Positions 15,797 through 23,816 of a DNA stretch of 52,702 nucleotides are shown here, piece after piece. The notes beneath the pieces are model-generated. The model was not told where the DNA came from, did no database searches, and saw only the letters and a list, made by a program, of their open reading frames with translations. Position 1 is the first letter of the stretch. Every line of letters starts with the position of its first letter. The translations under genes were made by a program, and so were the position numbers. This DNA comes from an uncultured Bacteroidales bacterium (GTDB lineage Bacteria; Bacteroidota; Bacteroidia; Bacteroidales; UBA932), in assembly GCA_900319855.1 (NCBI GenBank), contig ONQC01000013.1, positions 1 to 52,702 on the forward strand. Reading direction: 5' to 3'.

Positions 15797-17725
15797 TTAA
15801 TCATCCAATTGCAACATGATGTTCTCCCATTCTTCCGTTTTGGCATCCAGGTCCCGTTTGCTCTCCAGATAGGACCGCGTCAGTTCCATGATATCATCCG
15901 ATGGACCCGGTGCAGCCAGGACCGACTCGATCTCCTTCATCTGCGACTCCAGTTTGCCGATTTCCTTTTCCAGGAAATCCACCCGGTTGCGCAGTTTCCG
16001 CTCCTCTTTCGAGACGAACTTCCGCTGGTGATACTCCTGCTTGGCAGCAGATTCCGTTTTTACCTCAGCGGGTTTTTCTACGGGCTGGAACCGGCGTTCC
16101 AGTTCCTGCAGCGTCTCCAGGCGGCGCGAATCGAGAAAGTCCTGGACCGATCCCAGGAACTCCTTGACGCGACCGTCCCGGAACTCATACAGTTTATCTA
16201 CCAATCCGTCCAGGAACGCACGGTCATGCGATACCACAATGAGCGTGCCATCATAGGCTTTCAAGGCTTGTTTCAGAATATCTTTCGACTTGATATCCAT
16301 ATGGTTGGTCGGTTCATCCAGCGCCAGCAGGTTATACGGCTGGAGCATCAGCCGGGCCATGCCGAGCCGGGCCCGTTCCCCACCGCTCAGTATGGACACC
16401 CGCTTATCGATATCCTGCCCGCGAAACAGAAACTGGGCCAGGATATCCCGCAGCCGGGTCCGGATCTCCCCCACGGCAATCCGGTCCAGGGTACTGAACA
16501 CGGTTTCATTCTTGTCGAGGACATCTTCCTGATTCTGCGCAAAATAACCGATATGGACATTGTGCCCGACCTTCGCCTGCCCGGCGAACGGAGCCAGCTG
16601 TCCCATGATGACCCGCATCAAGGTGGTCTTTCCTTCTCCGTTCCGCCCGATCAGCGCGACCTTCTCACCCCGCTTGATTTCGATATCCGCATGGGAGAAA
16701 ACCACTTTTTGCGGGTAGCCCACCTCCAGGTCCGTCGCTTTAAACACGACATCGCCGGAACGGGGTGCCGGCGGGAACTTGACCGTCAGCGTGGCATTGT
16801 CCGTTTCATCCACCTCGATCCGATCCAGTTTCTCAAGGGCTTTGATACGGGATTGGACCTGATTGGATTTCGTCGGTTTATACCGGAACCGGGCGATGAA
16901 ATCTTCGGTCTTTTCAATCATCCGCTGCTGGTTCTCATAGGCGGCCGTCTGCTGGGCCATCCGCTCTTCCCGCAGCAAGACATACTGGCTGTAAGGGACC
17001 TTGTAATCGTGGACATGCCCGAGCAGGACCTCGATGGTCCGGTTCGTCACGTTGTCCAGGAAACGCCGGTCATGCGAAACCAGCATCAAAGAGCCCCGGT
17101 ACGCTTTCAAATAGTCCTCCAGCCATTCGATGGACTCGATGTCCAGGTGGTTGGTTGGCTCGTCCAGCAGGAGGACATCCGGACGGGAAAGCAGGATCTT
17201 CGCCAGTTCAATGCGCATGTTCCAACCTTGACTAAAGGTTTCGGTCGGACGATCGAAATCGCTATCCCTGAAGCCTAAACCAAGGAGAACTTTTTCCGCC
17301 TGGACCCTGGGCGGCTCAGCTTTTTCCAAAGCCAGCACATCATTGATCTCCCCCAGCCTGTCAATCAGCGCGGCATAGGCCGGCGACTCGTAATCCGTAC
17401 GTTCCGCCAATTCCCGGTTAATGGCATCCAGCTCTTCTTCCAGCCTGGCCATGGCTTCGAAAGCGGTCATCGTCTCTTCCATGACCGTGACACCTTTGTG
17501 GTGTTCCATGATCTGGGGAAGATAACCGATCTGGACATGGGCGGGTTTGTCGATATGTCCGGACGTCGGATTCTGCTCGCCGCAAATCAGTTTCATGATC
17601 GTGGACTTCCCGGCTCCATTCTTTCCGACCAGACCAATCTTGTCGCTCTCGCTAATGTGGAAACTGATCCCGTCCAGTAAGGTAAAACCTCCGTACGCAA
17701 CGGTTAAATTACTGATGGAAATCAT
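15797..17725 (-). CDS. ABC-F family ATPase
   Basis: This 642-residue soluble protein has two ABC domains and no membrane segment. NBD1 has Walker A GLVGKNGAGKS, a divergent signature FSQGWNMR and Walker B LLLDEPTNHLD. NBD2 has GRNGEGKTT, LSGGERARL and LALDEPTNHMD. The linker is charged and helical, and a C-terminal coiled coil (about 560-640) resembles the Uup/YheS type. ABC-F proteins act on the ribosome, resolving stalled translation or protecting against antibiotics. A housekeeping role is more likely here. Its start overlaps the tatC stop by four bases, so it belongs to the tat operon. Confidence 0.93.
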   Translation of the reverse strand: MISISNLTVAYGGFTLLDGISFHISESDKIGLVGKNGAGKSTIMKLICGEQNPTSGHIDKPAHVQIGYLPQIMEHHKGVTVMEETMTAFEAMARLEEELDAINRELAERTDYESPAYAALIDRLGEINDVLALEKAEPPRVQAEKVLLGLGFRDSDFDRPTETFSQGWNMRIELAKILLSRPDVLLLDEPTNHLDIESIEWLEDYLKAYRGSLMLVSHDRRFLDNVTNRTIEVLLGHVHDYKVPYSQYVLLREERMAQQTAAYENQQRMIEKTEDFIARFRYKPTKSNQVQSRIKALEKLDRIEVDETDNATLTVKFPPAPRSGDVVFKATDLEVGYPQKVVFSHADIEIKRGEKVALIGRNGEGKTTLMRVIMGQLAPFAGQAKVGHNVHIGYFAQNQEDVLDKNETVFSTLDRIAVGEIRTRLRDILAQFLFRGQDIDKRVSILSGGERARLGMARLMLQPYNLLALDEPTNHMDIKSKDILKQALKAYDGTLIVVSHDRAFLDGLVDKLYEFRDGRVKEFLGSVQDFLDSRRLETLQELERRFQPVEKPAEVKTESAAKQEYHQRKFVSKEERKLRNRVDFLEKEIGKLESQMKEIESVLAAPGPSDDIMELTRSYLESKRDLDAKTEEWENIMLQLDD

Positions 17726-18474
17726 TCTATTTCAGCGGGTTTATCTTTACAAACAAGAATGGAGAACTCGTATAGGCCGTATAAGGGCAAGGCCAATACG
17801 ATCATCGAAACCGGATCTGACGGGGTAATCAGGGCTGCCAGGATCAGGATAACGACCACGGCATATTTCCGTCCTGCCTGCAGCATCCGACGCGTTACGA
17901 TGCCCAGATGGGAAAGGACGACAGCCACAGTCGGGAACTCGAAAACGATGCCGATGAGGAAGACCATGGAAATGAACATGGAGATATACGAATTCAGCGA
18001 AATCGTATTGACGACGGCATCGCTGACCGTATAATTCATGAAAAACATCAGGCAGACCGGCAGCACGATGCAGTACCCTACCGCGCAACCCAGATAAAAC
18101 AGGCCGGACGACATCAGGAAAGCCTGGCGCACCGGCCGGGTCTCATTATCGTAGAGGGCCGGGGCCACGAATTTCCAGATCTCATAGACGATGTACGGGA
18201 AGGCCAGGATGGTTCCCGCCAGGACCGACATTTTGAGATGGACGAAAAACTGGGCGGATACGTCAATGTTGATCAGTTCCATCCGGAAGTCGAGCCCCAG
18301 CCAACGGTACAGGAAGAAATCCGGTTGGGAAGGCCACAGCACGACCTTGAAAAGCCAGGTTTTCGTACATAAGAAGATGACGGACAGCAGCAAGATGGCC
18401 CCGACTGAGCGGAAAATCGTTCCCCTCAGTACATCCAGATGATCCCAGAAGGACATCTCGGTCTGTCCGGCCAT
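17722..18474 (-). CDS. tatC: Twin-arginine translocase subunit TatC
   Basis: This 250-residue inner-membrane protein has six predicted membrane segments. The N-terminal motif SFWDHLDVLRGTIFRS and the first-loop sequence PYIVYEIWKFVAPALY are the usual TatC hallmarks (twin-arginine signal recognition, conserved Glu). It exports folded proteins with TatA. It lies two bases downstream of tatA and overlaps the ABC-F gene by four bases. No tatB gene is present next to it, as is usual in Bacteroidetes. Confidence 0.95.
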   Translation of the reverse strand: MAGQTEMSFWDHLDVLRGTIFRSVGAILLLSVIFLCTKTWLFKVVLWPSQPDFFLYRWLGLDFRMELINIDVSAQFFVHLKMSVLAGTILAFPYIVYEIWKFVAPALYDNETRPVRQAFLMSSGLFYLGCAVGYCIVLPVCLMFFMNYTVSDAVVNTISLNSYISMFISMVFLIGIVFEFPTVAVVLSHLGIVTRRMLQAGRKYAVVVILILAALITPSDPVSMIVLALPLYGLYEFSILVCKDKPAEIE

Positions 18475-18476
18475 TC

Positions 18477-18692
18477 CTACTCTTTGTCTTTCTGGGCAGG
18501 ATCGGCTTCGATATCTTTCTTGATATCAGAAACTTCCTTTTCCACTTCGCTCATTCCCTCCTTGAAACTCTTGACGCCCTTGCCCAAACCTTTCATCAAT
18601 TCAGGAATCTTCTTGCCTCCGAACAGAAGCAGGATAACGAGAACAATGACAATCAGTTCCCATGTACCGATAAAAAGCGGATACGTAATCAT
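18477..18692 (-). CDS. tatA: Twin-arginine translocase subunit TatA
   Basis: This 71-residue protein has one N-terminal membrane helix (about residues 9-24, TWELIVIVLVILLLFGG), the conserved hinge LFGGKKIPEL, an amphipathic helix, GLGKGVKSFKEGM, and an acidic tail. This is the TatA/TatE pattern. It forms the pore-like assembly used with TatC and probably also fills the TatB role here. It sits two bases from both neighbours (thioesterase upstream, tatC downstream). Confidence 0.95.
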   Translation of the reverse strand: MITYPLFIGTWELIVIVLVILLLFGGKKIPELMKGLGKGVKSFKEGMSEVEKEVSDIKKDIEADPAQKDKE

Positions 18693-18694
18693 AA

Positions 18695-19108
18695 TTATCT
18701 GTCGTTTAACCGTGATTCAATCAACCGGGCCAGTTTTTCCGGGCAACGGACCGGATGCCCCGTTTCCTTGTCCAGGAAACCCAGCATGACCTCTCCAGAA
18801 GCACAAACCACTCCGTCCTGGTTCCGGACTTCCTGGCGGATGACCATCTTGGCCAGCGGGACTTTGTCGATCGCCGCGGAAGTCGTGATGATATCCCCCA
18901 TCTTGGCCGGATGCTTATAGCGGCACTGGACGGACACGATCGGTATCGTCACGCCGTCCGCTTCGCACTGCTCGATCGGATATCCTCCGTCCGCCATCAT
19001 CCCGTTCCGCGCACATTCAAAGAACCGGATATAATTGGAGTGATGTACGATTCCCATCTGGTCCGTTTCATAGTATCGGATCGGGAAAGAGGTCTCAAAA
19101 TACATCAT
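18695..19108 (-). CDS. Acyl-CoA thioesterase, 4HBT/YbgC family
   Basis: This 137-residue hotdog-fold protein has the active-site region RYYETDQMGIVHHSNYIRFFE at about 10-30, with catalytic Asp in the ETDQMG motif. Members hydrolyse acyl-CoA or acyl-ACP thioesters, and YbgC-type proteins associate with envelope phospholipid metabolism. The substrate chain length is unknown. The start could be Met1 or Met2 (MMYF). It is the first gene of the tat cluster. A hairpin at 19134-19159 separates it from valS, and only a weak TATTTTG-like box is seen just upstream. Confidence 0.88.
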   Translation of the reverse strand: MMYFETSFPIRYYETDQMGIVHHSNYIRFFECARNGMMADGGYPIEQCEADGVTIPIVSVQCRYKHPAKMGDIITTSAAIDKVPLAKMVIRQEVRNQDGVVCASGEVMLGFLDKETGHPVRCPEKLARLIESRLNDR

Positions 19109-19133
19109 AATGCGGGCAAAATAGATGCTTCCG

Positions 19134-19159
19134 AAGTGTTAACAAAAATGTTAGCACTT
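19134..19159. terminator. Hairpin between valS and the tat cluster
   Basis: An 11-bp stem (AAGTGTTAACA with TGTTAGCACTT, one G-U pair) closes an AAAA loop. No T-tract follows on either strand, so it may only attenuate read-through from valS. Confidence 0.45.
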
Positions 19160-19176
19160 TGAACACAAATGTTTTA

Positions 19177-21840
19177 TTAATTGTTTTTCAGAGCTTTCAG
19201 CTGAGATTGATAACTTTCAATCTTCAACAGGGAGTCAGCCTCTTTTTTGCGCTCGTTCGCAATGACAGCCTCCGGTGCATGGGCGGTAAACCGCTCGTTG
19301 GACAGCTTTGCGCGCACGCCGGCGAGGAATTTCTGCTGGTATTCCAATTCTTTTTCGAGTTTGGCAACCTCTTCTTCGACATTGACCAGGCCGGAAAGCT
19401 CGATGAACATTTCCACGGTCCGGACCATGAAGGACACCCCCGCGACGGAGCCGAAATCCGCAACGGTTTCGACGGATGACAGATTGGCCAGTTTCTTCAC
19501 GACCGGGATGAAAGCCGGATCGAAGCCGTCTTTGACTTTCAAATCGAGTCCTTCGCGCGGGGCGATGTTCTTCTGGTTGCGGATACCGCGGATGGCATTG
19601 ACTGCTTCTTGCGCCATCTCGAACTTCGTAAGCACATCGGCCTCATAGGGCTGGACCTTCGGACTGGGAGCGAACAGGATGGTCTCCCCTTCTTTCCGCT
19701 CATAGACGGCATGCCAAAGCTCTTCGGTGATGAACGGCATGATCGGATGGATCATCGTCAGCAGGGTCTCGAAGAACTTCAGGGTCGCCTCGTAGGTCTG
19801 CGCATCGATCGGCTGGGCCTGTCCGTTGACGTAAGCAGGCTTGATGATCTCCAGATACCAGGAGCAGAATTCATCCCAGAACAACTTGTAGATGGCCATC
19901 AGGGCATCCGAGATGCGGAACTTCGAATAATGGTCTTCCACGCTCTCGACGACCTGATTTAACTTATTCTGGAACCACTTGACAGCAATTGCATTGACAT
20001 CGCTCTGCTGAAGTGATGCATCAACTTTCCAACCCTGGATCAGACGGAAGGAATTCCAAATCTTCGCACAGAAATTGCGCCCCTGCTCGACCTGGCTTTC
20101 ATCATAGAAAATATCGTTGCCGGCCGAGGAGCACAGCAGCATGCCGATACGGACGGCATCCGCACCATACTTGGCAATCAGGTCCAGCGGATCCGGAGAA
20201 TTGCCGAGCGTCTTGGACATCTTCCTGCCCAGCTTGTCACGGACGATACCGGTAAAATAGACATTGGAGAACGGCTCCTTCCCCATGAATTCCGCGCCGG
20301 CCATGATCATGCGGGCGACCCAGAAGAAGATGATATCCGGACCGGTCACTAGGTCGTTCGTCGGATAATAATAAGCCAGGTCTTTGTTGGGCTTGTGGTC
20401 CGGATGGCCGGGCATCTGGGGATCGAACACGGAGATCGGCCAGAGCCAGGAACTGAACCAGGTATCGAGGACATCCTCGTCTTGGCGGATGTCCGCTGCG
20501 GTCAGGGAAGGATCAATGGCCTGGGCAGCCTTGAGCGCCGTCTCCGCATCGGGTTCGACAACAATCTGTCCATCAGGGAGATACCAGGCGGGAATCCGCT
20601 GGCCCCACCAAAGCTGGCGGGAGATGCACCAGTCGCGGGCATTCTCCATCCAGTGCCGGTAAGTATTGACGTAGCGCTCCGGAATCAGCCGGGTACGGCC
20701 GCTGTCCACGGTCTCCATGGCCATCTTGGCCAGTTCGCCCATCTTGAGGAACCACTGGGCGGAAAGCTTCGGCTCGATGACCGCATTGGTCCGCTCCGAA
20801 TAACCGACCGGCGAGACATATTCCTCGACTTTCAGCAGGTTGCCGGCTTCTTCCAGCATCTTCACGATCTTCTTGCGGGCGACGAAACGGTCCTCGCCCA
20901 CCAGGATCTGCGCCTTCTCGTTCAGCCGGCCATGGTCATCGATGATTTCCAGCACCGGGAGGTTGTGGCGAAGTCCGATCTCATAGTCGTGGACATCGTG
21001 CGCAGGAGTAACTTTCAGGCAGCCGGTTCCGAAATCCATTTCGACATAGCTGTCTTCGATGACCGGAATCTCCCTGTTGATCAACGGAATGAGCACTTTC
21101 TTGCCACGGAGCCAATGGTGGCGTTCATCCGCCGGGTTCACGCAGATGGCGGCATCCGCCATGATCGTTTCCGGACGGGTCGTCGCGATGACCAGATACT
21201 GGTCGGTCGGATTTCCCTGACCATCGGAGATATAGTATTTCAGGTGATAGAAATGGCTCTTGGTATCCTTGTGGATCACTTCGTCATCACTGACGGCCGT
21301 CAGGGCCTCCGGATCCCAGTTGACCATGCGGACGCCCTTGTAGATCCAACCTTTCTTATAAAAATAGACAAAGGTATTGATCACGGCCTCGGACAGTTCC
21401 GGTTCCATCGTAAACCGCGTACGGTCCCAGTCGCAGGATGCACCCAGTTTACGAAGCTGCTGCAGGATGATGCCGCCATGCTCCTCCTTCCAGGCCCAGG
21501 CGTGCTTGAGGAACTCCTCGCGGGTCAGATCCTCCTTGGAGATTCCCTGCGCCTTGAGCTTGGCGACGACCTTGCTTTCCGTTGCGATGGAAGCATGGTC
21601 AGTACCCGGCACCCAGCAGGCGTTCTTGCCGTCCATGCGCGCCTTGCGGATCAACACGTCGTTCAGGGTGTTGTTCAGCACATGGCCCATGTGCAGGATA
21701 CCCGTCACGTTCGGCGGCGGGATGACGATTGTATAAGGTTGCCTTTCATCGGGTTCCGAATGAAAGAATTTGTGTTCAAGCCAATAGGCGTACCACTTGT
21801 CCTCGACGAGGGAATGGTCGTATTTCGCGGATAGTTCCAT
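19177..21840 (-). CDS. valS: Valyl-tRNA synthetase
   Basis: This 887-residue class I aminoacyl-tRNA synthetase has the HIGH-type motif ILHMGHVLN and the preceding PPNVTG. The editing (CP1) domain has TTRPETIMADAAI, and the KMSKS-type loop reads KMSKTLGNS. The specificity block DPLDLIAKYGADAVRI follows, then an anticodon-binding helical domain, and a C-terminal coiled coil (last 65 residues, VEEEVAKLEKELEYQQ). It charges tRNA-Val and proofreads Thr-tRNA-Val. The length is normal. A TACTTTTG box at 21881-21888 precedes it. Confidence 0.97.
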   Translation of the reverse strand: MELSAKYDHSLVEDKWYAYWLEHKFFHSEPDERQPYTIVIPPPNVTGILHMGHVLNNTLNDVLIRKARMDGKNACWVPGTDHASIATESKVVAKLKAQGISKEDLTREEFLKHAWAWKEEHGGIILQQLRKLGASCDWDRTRFTMEPELSEAVINTFVYFYKKGWIYKGVRMVNWDPEALTAVSDDEVIHKDTKSHFYHLKYYISDGQGNPTDQYLVIATTRPETIMADAAICVNPADERHHWLRGKKVLIPLINREIPVIEDSYVEMDFGTGCLKVTPAHDVHDYEIGLRHNLPVLEIIDDHGRLNEKAQILVGEDRFVARKKIVKMLEEAGNLLKVEEYVSPVGYSERTNAVIEPKLSAQWFLKMGELAKMAMETVDSGRTRLIPERYVNTYRHWMENARDWCISRQLWWGQRIPAWYLPDGQIVVEPDAETALKAAQAIDPSLTAADIRQDEDVLDTWFSSWLWPISVFDPQMPGHPDHKPNKDLAYYYPTNDLVTGPDIIFFWVARMIMAGAEFMGKEPFSNVYFTGIVRDKLGRKMSKTLGNSPDPLDLIAKYGADAVRIGMLLCSSAGNDIFYDESQVEQGRNFCAKIWNSFRLIQGWKVDASLQQSDVNAIAVKWFQNKLNQVVESVEDHYSKFRISDALMAIYKLFWDEFCSWYLEIIKPAYVNGQAQPIDAQTYEATLKFFETLLTMIHPIMPFITEELWHAVYERKEGETILFAPSPKVQPYEADVLTKFEMAQEAVNAIRGIRNQKNIAPREGLDLKVKDGFDPAFIPVVKKLANLSSVETVADFGSVAGVSFMVRTVEMFIELSGLVNVEEEVAKLEKELEYQQKFLAGVRAKLSNERFTAHAPEAVIANERKKEADSLLKIESYQSQLKALKNN

Positions 21841-21880
21841 CTAAGCTGTCTTAATAGATTTTCAACTTCACATTAACTTA

Positions 21881-21888
21881 CAAAAGTA
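21881..21888 (-). promoter_or_regulatory. -7 promoter element for valS
   Basis: TACTTTTG on the minus strand, 41 bases upstream of the valS ATG. It is divergent from the box at 21901-21908. Confidence 0.6.
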
Positions 21889-21900
21889 AGCAATTTTTGT

Positions 21901-21908
21901 TAAATTTG
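21901..21908 (+). promoter_or_regulatory. -7 promoter element for the DUF3467-kdsC-maf operon
   Basis: TAAATTTG on the plus strand, 14 bases before ATG 21922 and 26 before the alternative ATG 21934. The two divergent boxes lie only 12 bp apart. Confidence 0.6.
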
Positions 21909-21921
21909 CGACATCTTACAG

Positions 21922-22257
21922 ATGACTCTACACATGGAAGAAAAGAAACAGAACCCGATCAGCCTGGAGATCAAGCCGGAAATCGCCAAGGGCACCTATT
22001 CCAACCTGGCCATCATCACCCATTCCCGCAGTGAATTCATCGTCGATTTCGCAACCATGCTGCCCGGCCTGCCGAAACCTGAAATCGGCAACCGCATCGT
22101 CATGACGCCGGAGCATGCAAAACGGCTGCTCAACGCCTTGCAGGACAATATTATCAAATACGAGAACCAGTTCGGTTTCATCGACCTGGAAGGCAACAAA
22201 GGCGGACTGGACCTGGGGAATTTCGGTCCATTCAACAACGGTGGCCCGAAATCATAG
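21922..22257 (+). CDS. DUF3467 family protein
   Basis: This 111-residue soluble protein has the DUF3467 pattern: EIAKGTYSNLAIITHSRSEFIVDF, then PGLPKPEIGNRIVMTPEHAKRLLNALQDN. The family is widespread in bacteria and its function is unknown. No signal peptide is present. A second in-frame ATG at 21934 (MEEKKQ) is an equally good start and gives a 107-residue product. It is first in a tight plus-strand set with kdsC (4-base gap) and maf. Confidence 0.9.
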   Translation: MTLHMEEKKQNPISLEIKPEIAKGTYSNLAIITHSRSEFIVDFATMLPGLPKPEIGNRIVMTPEHAKRLLNALQDNIIKYENQFGFIDLEGNKGGLDLGNFGPFNNGGPKS

Positions 22258-22261
22258 GTAA

Positions 22262-22783
22262 ATGGATATCAGTAAGATAAAAGCATTCACCTTTGACGTC
22301 GACGGCGTCTTTACCGACGGCGGGATCCTGTGTGACCTGCAGGGAGAACTGTACCGTACCTTCGATGCGAAGGATGGTTTCGCCATCCGGATGGCCGAGA
22401 TGAACGGCTACCCGGTCGGCATCATCACCGGCGGCCGCTCCGAGTCGATCCGCAAGCGGTTCCTGACCAGCGGAGTCCCCGCCGACGACATCTACCTGGG
22501 ATCCAGGGACAAGGTGGCCGATTTCAAGGCTTTCTGCCAGAAATACGGCTTGAAGGAAGACGAAGTCCTGTTTATCGGTGACGATATTCCGGATATCCCG
22601 GTCCTGGCGATCTGCGGCTGCGCCGTATGTCCGTCAGATGCTGTTCCGGAAGTCAAAGATACCTGTGACTGGGTTTCGGAATACCCGGGAGGCAAGGGCT
22701 GCGTCCGCCACACCCTCGAAACCATCATGAAACAGCAAGGCCACTGGCAATTCGACGTGGCTGAATACAAAAGGAGATTCTAA
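22262..22783 (+). CDS. kdsC: 3-deoxy-D-manno-octulosonate 8-phosphate phosphatase
   Basis: This 173-residue HAD phosphatase (C0 type) removes phosphate from KDO-8-P in lipopolysaccharide inner-core synthesis. The nucleophile motif is FTFDVDGVFTDG (Asp pair), motif II IITGGRS, motif III Lys in GSRDK, and motif IV FIGDDIPD. The short length without a cap domain matches tetrameric KdsC. It sits four bases after the DUF3467 gene and four before maf. Together with lpxB elsewhere in the window it indicates a lipid A/KDO-type outer membrane. Confidence 0.93.
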   Translation: MDISKIKAFTFDVDGVFTDGGILCDLQGELYRTFDAKDGFAIRMAEMNGYPVGIITGGRSESIRKRFLTSGVPADDIYLGSRDKVADFKAFCQKYGLKEDEVLFIGDDIPDIPVLAICGCAVCPSDAVPEVKDTCDWVSEYPGGKGCVRHTLETIMKQQGHWQFDVAEYKRRF

Positions 22784-22787
22784 AGCC

Positions 22788-23366
22788 ATGGACCTGCATG
22801 GAAAACGGCTGATCCTCGCCAGCAATTCTCCGAGACGTCGGGAGCTTCTTGCCGGACTGGATGTTGATTTTGAGATCGATACCGATATCAACTTCCAGGA
22901 AGACTTCCAGCCGGACACGCCGCATATGCAAGTGCCGGTCCTGATGTCTGAAGGGAAATCCCTGGGGTTCCATCGTCCGCTGGAGGAAAATGAAATCCTG
23001 CTGACATCCGATACCATGGTCCTTTGCGGGACGGAAATCCTCGGCAAGCCCCACAACGCGCTAGACGCCGCCAGGATGCTGCGGCTGCTTTCCGGCCGCG
23101 ACCACCAGGTAGTGACAGCCATTACCCTGCGCTCCCATGACCAGATGGAAACGGTTTCCGACGTCGCCCATGTCTGGTTCAAAGACTTGACGGAAGAAGA
23201 AATCAGCCGGTATATTGAAAGGTATAAGCCCTTTGACAAGGCCGGTGCCTATGGCATCCAGGAATGGATCGGATACATCGGAATCACACACATCGAGGGT
23301 TCCTTCTACACAATCATGGGACTCCCCGTCCATCTGGTCTACGACCGGCTCCTGCGGTTCCTTTAG
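22788..23366 (+). CDS. maf: Maf-like nucleoside triphosphate pyrophosphatase
   Basis: This 192-residue cytosolic protein has the Maf motif LASNSPRRRELLAGL at residues 9-23, the catalytic aspartate region LLTSDTMVLC, the block KPFDKAGAYGIQEW and the end GLPVHLVYDRL. Maf proteins hydrolyse non-canonical or canonical nucleoside triphosphates to monophosphates and affect septum formation when overproduced. It is last in the DUF3467-kdsC-maf operon and is followed by a bidirectional terminator. Confidence 0.93.
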   Translation: MDLHGKRLILASNSPRRRELLAGLDVDFEIDTDINFQEDFQPDTPHMQVPVLMSEGKSLGFHRPLEENEILLTSDTMVLCGTEILGKPHNALDAARMLRLLSGRDHQVVTAITLRSHDQMETVSDVAHVWFKDLTEEEISRYIERYKPFDKAGAYGIQEWIGYIGITHIEGSFYTIMGLPVHLVYDRLLRFL

Positions 23367-23375
23367 ACAAAGACA

Positions 23376-23524
23376 AAAGAAAAAGGCTCTTGAAACAGAT
23401 TCAAGGGCCTTTTACTTTCATGAGCTTTGACGCATCACGCGTGAAGGCTCATACTAACCACATAATTAATAACACTAAAACTAATAACCAATGAGCTGCC
23501 TGTGGGAGAACCCCATCAAGAACT
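23376..23524 (-). ncRNA. Candidate small RNA of about 150 nt
   Basis: A full minus-strand transcription unit is visible: -33 TTTG (23557-23560), exactly 19 bp, -7 TACCTTTG (23530-23537), then about 125 transcribed bases, then the terminator stem 23381-23413 with TTTTTCTTTTG on this strand. An imperfect 14-bp hairpin at 23419-23451 lies inside. No convincing reading frame longer than about 12 codons is present. I could not assign it to 6S, tmRNA, SRP RNA or any riboswitch. The ends are estimates. Confidence 0.5.
23381..23413. terminator. Bidirectional intrinsic terminator (maf / candidate RNA)
   Basis: AAAAGGCTCTTGAA (23381-23394) pairs with TTCAAGGGCCTTTT (23400-23413), loop ACAGA. On the minus strand the stem is followed by TTTTTCTTTTG, a better tail than the plus-strand TTTTACTTTC. 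Confidence 0.85.
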
Positions 23525-23529
23525 CGATA

Positions 23530-23560
23530 CAAAGGTAATGCTTTTCAAATTTTTGACAAA
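23530..23560 (-). promoter_or_regulatory. Promoter of the candidate small RNA
   Basis: Minus-strand TTTG at 23560-23557 and TACCTTTG at 23537-23530, spacer 19 bp. This is one of the best promoters in the window. The perfect palindrome ACTAAAATTTTAGT at 23570-23583 lies just upstream and could be an operator. Confidence 0.7.
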
Positions 23561-23758
23561 TATTTTCCGACTAAAATTTTAGTTTATTCCCGATAGTATT
23601 ACGTATCTATCTGTTTTACAACAATTTATACTCATAATAAAGTGTAAATTATTTTTCTCCGAGAATCGACGAAAACCCGTAAAACGTTTTTTATTCGGTG
23701 CTTCTTTTACCGGCCGCTATCAGATTTAAACATTTTAATTACAAATTGAAATAATAAA

Positions 23759-23796
23759 GGCCGGAAACGCTTCTGATTCAGAAGGCATTTCCGGCC
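23759..23796 (-). terminator. Terminator of the metzincin protease gene
   Basis: GGCCGGAAA and TTTCCGGCC close a long stem with an inner CTTCTG/CAGAAG pairing. On the minus strand it is followed by TTTATTATTT. Confidence 0.85.
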
Positions 23797-23816
23797 CGTA
23801 CATTTCAGTCATGCGA

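Larger units (their letters stand above)
23367..23816. other. 450-base intergenic region holding a candidate small RNA
   Basis: From left to right it holds a bidirectional terminator, a second imperfect hairpin (23419-23451), a minus-strand promoter (23530-23560), a 14-base perfect palindrome, an AT-rich stretch (about 23585-23750) in which I see no gene, and the terminator of the protease gene. Confidence 0.6.

Noticed and set aside
14771-17278. 835-codon plus-strand open frame
   Set aside because: It is exactly opposite the ABC-F and GIN-domain genes, whose motifs are clear. The frame is open because of GC-rich codon bias in the real genes, and its translation shows no domain.
23490-23537. 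15-codon plus-strand frame (MSCLWENPIKNSIQR) looking like a leader peptide
   Set aside because: There is no plus-strand promoter before it and no biosynthetic gene after it, and it overlaps the stronger minus-strand promoter of the candidate RNA.
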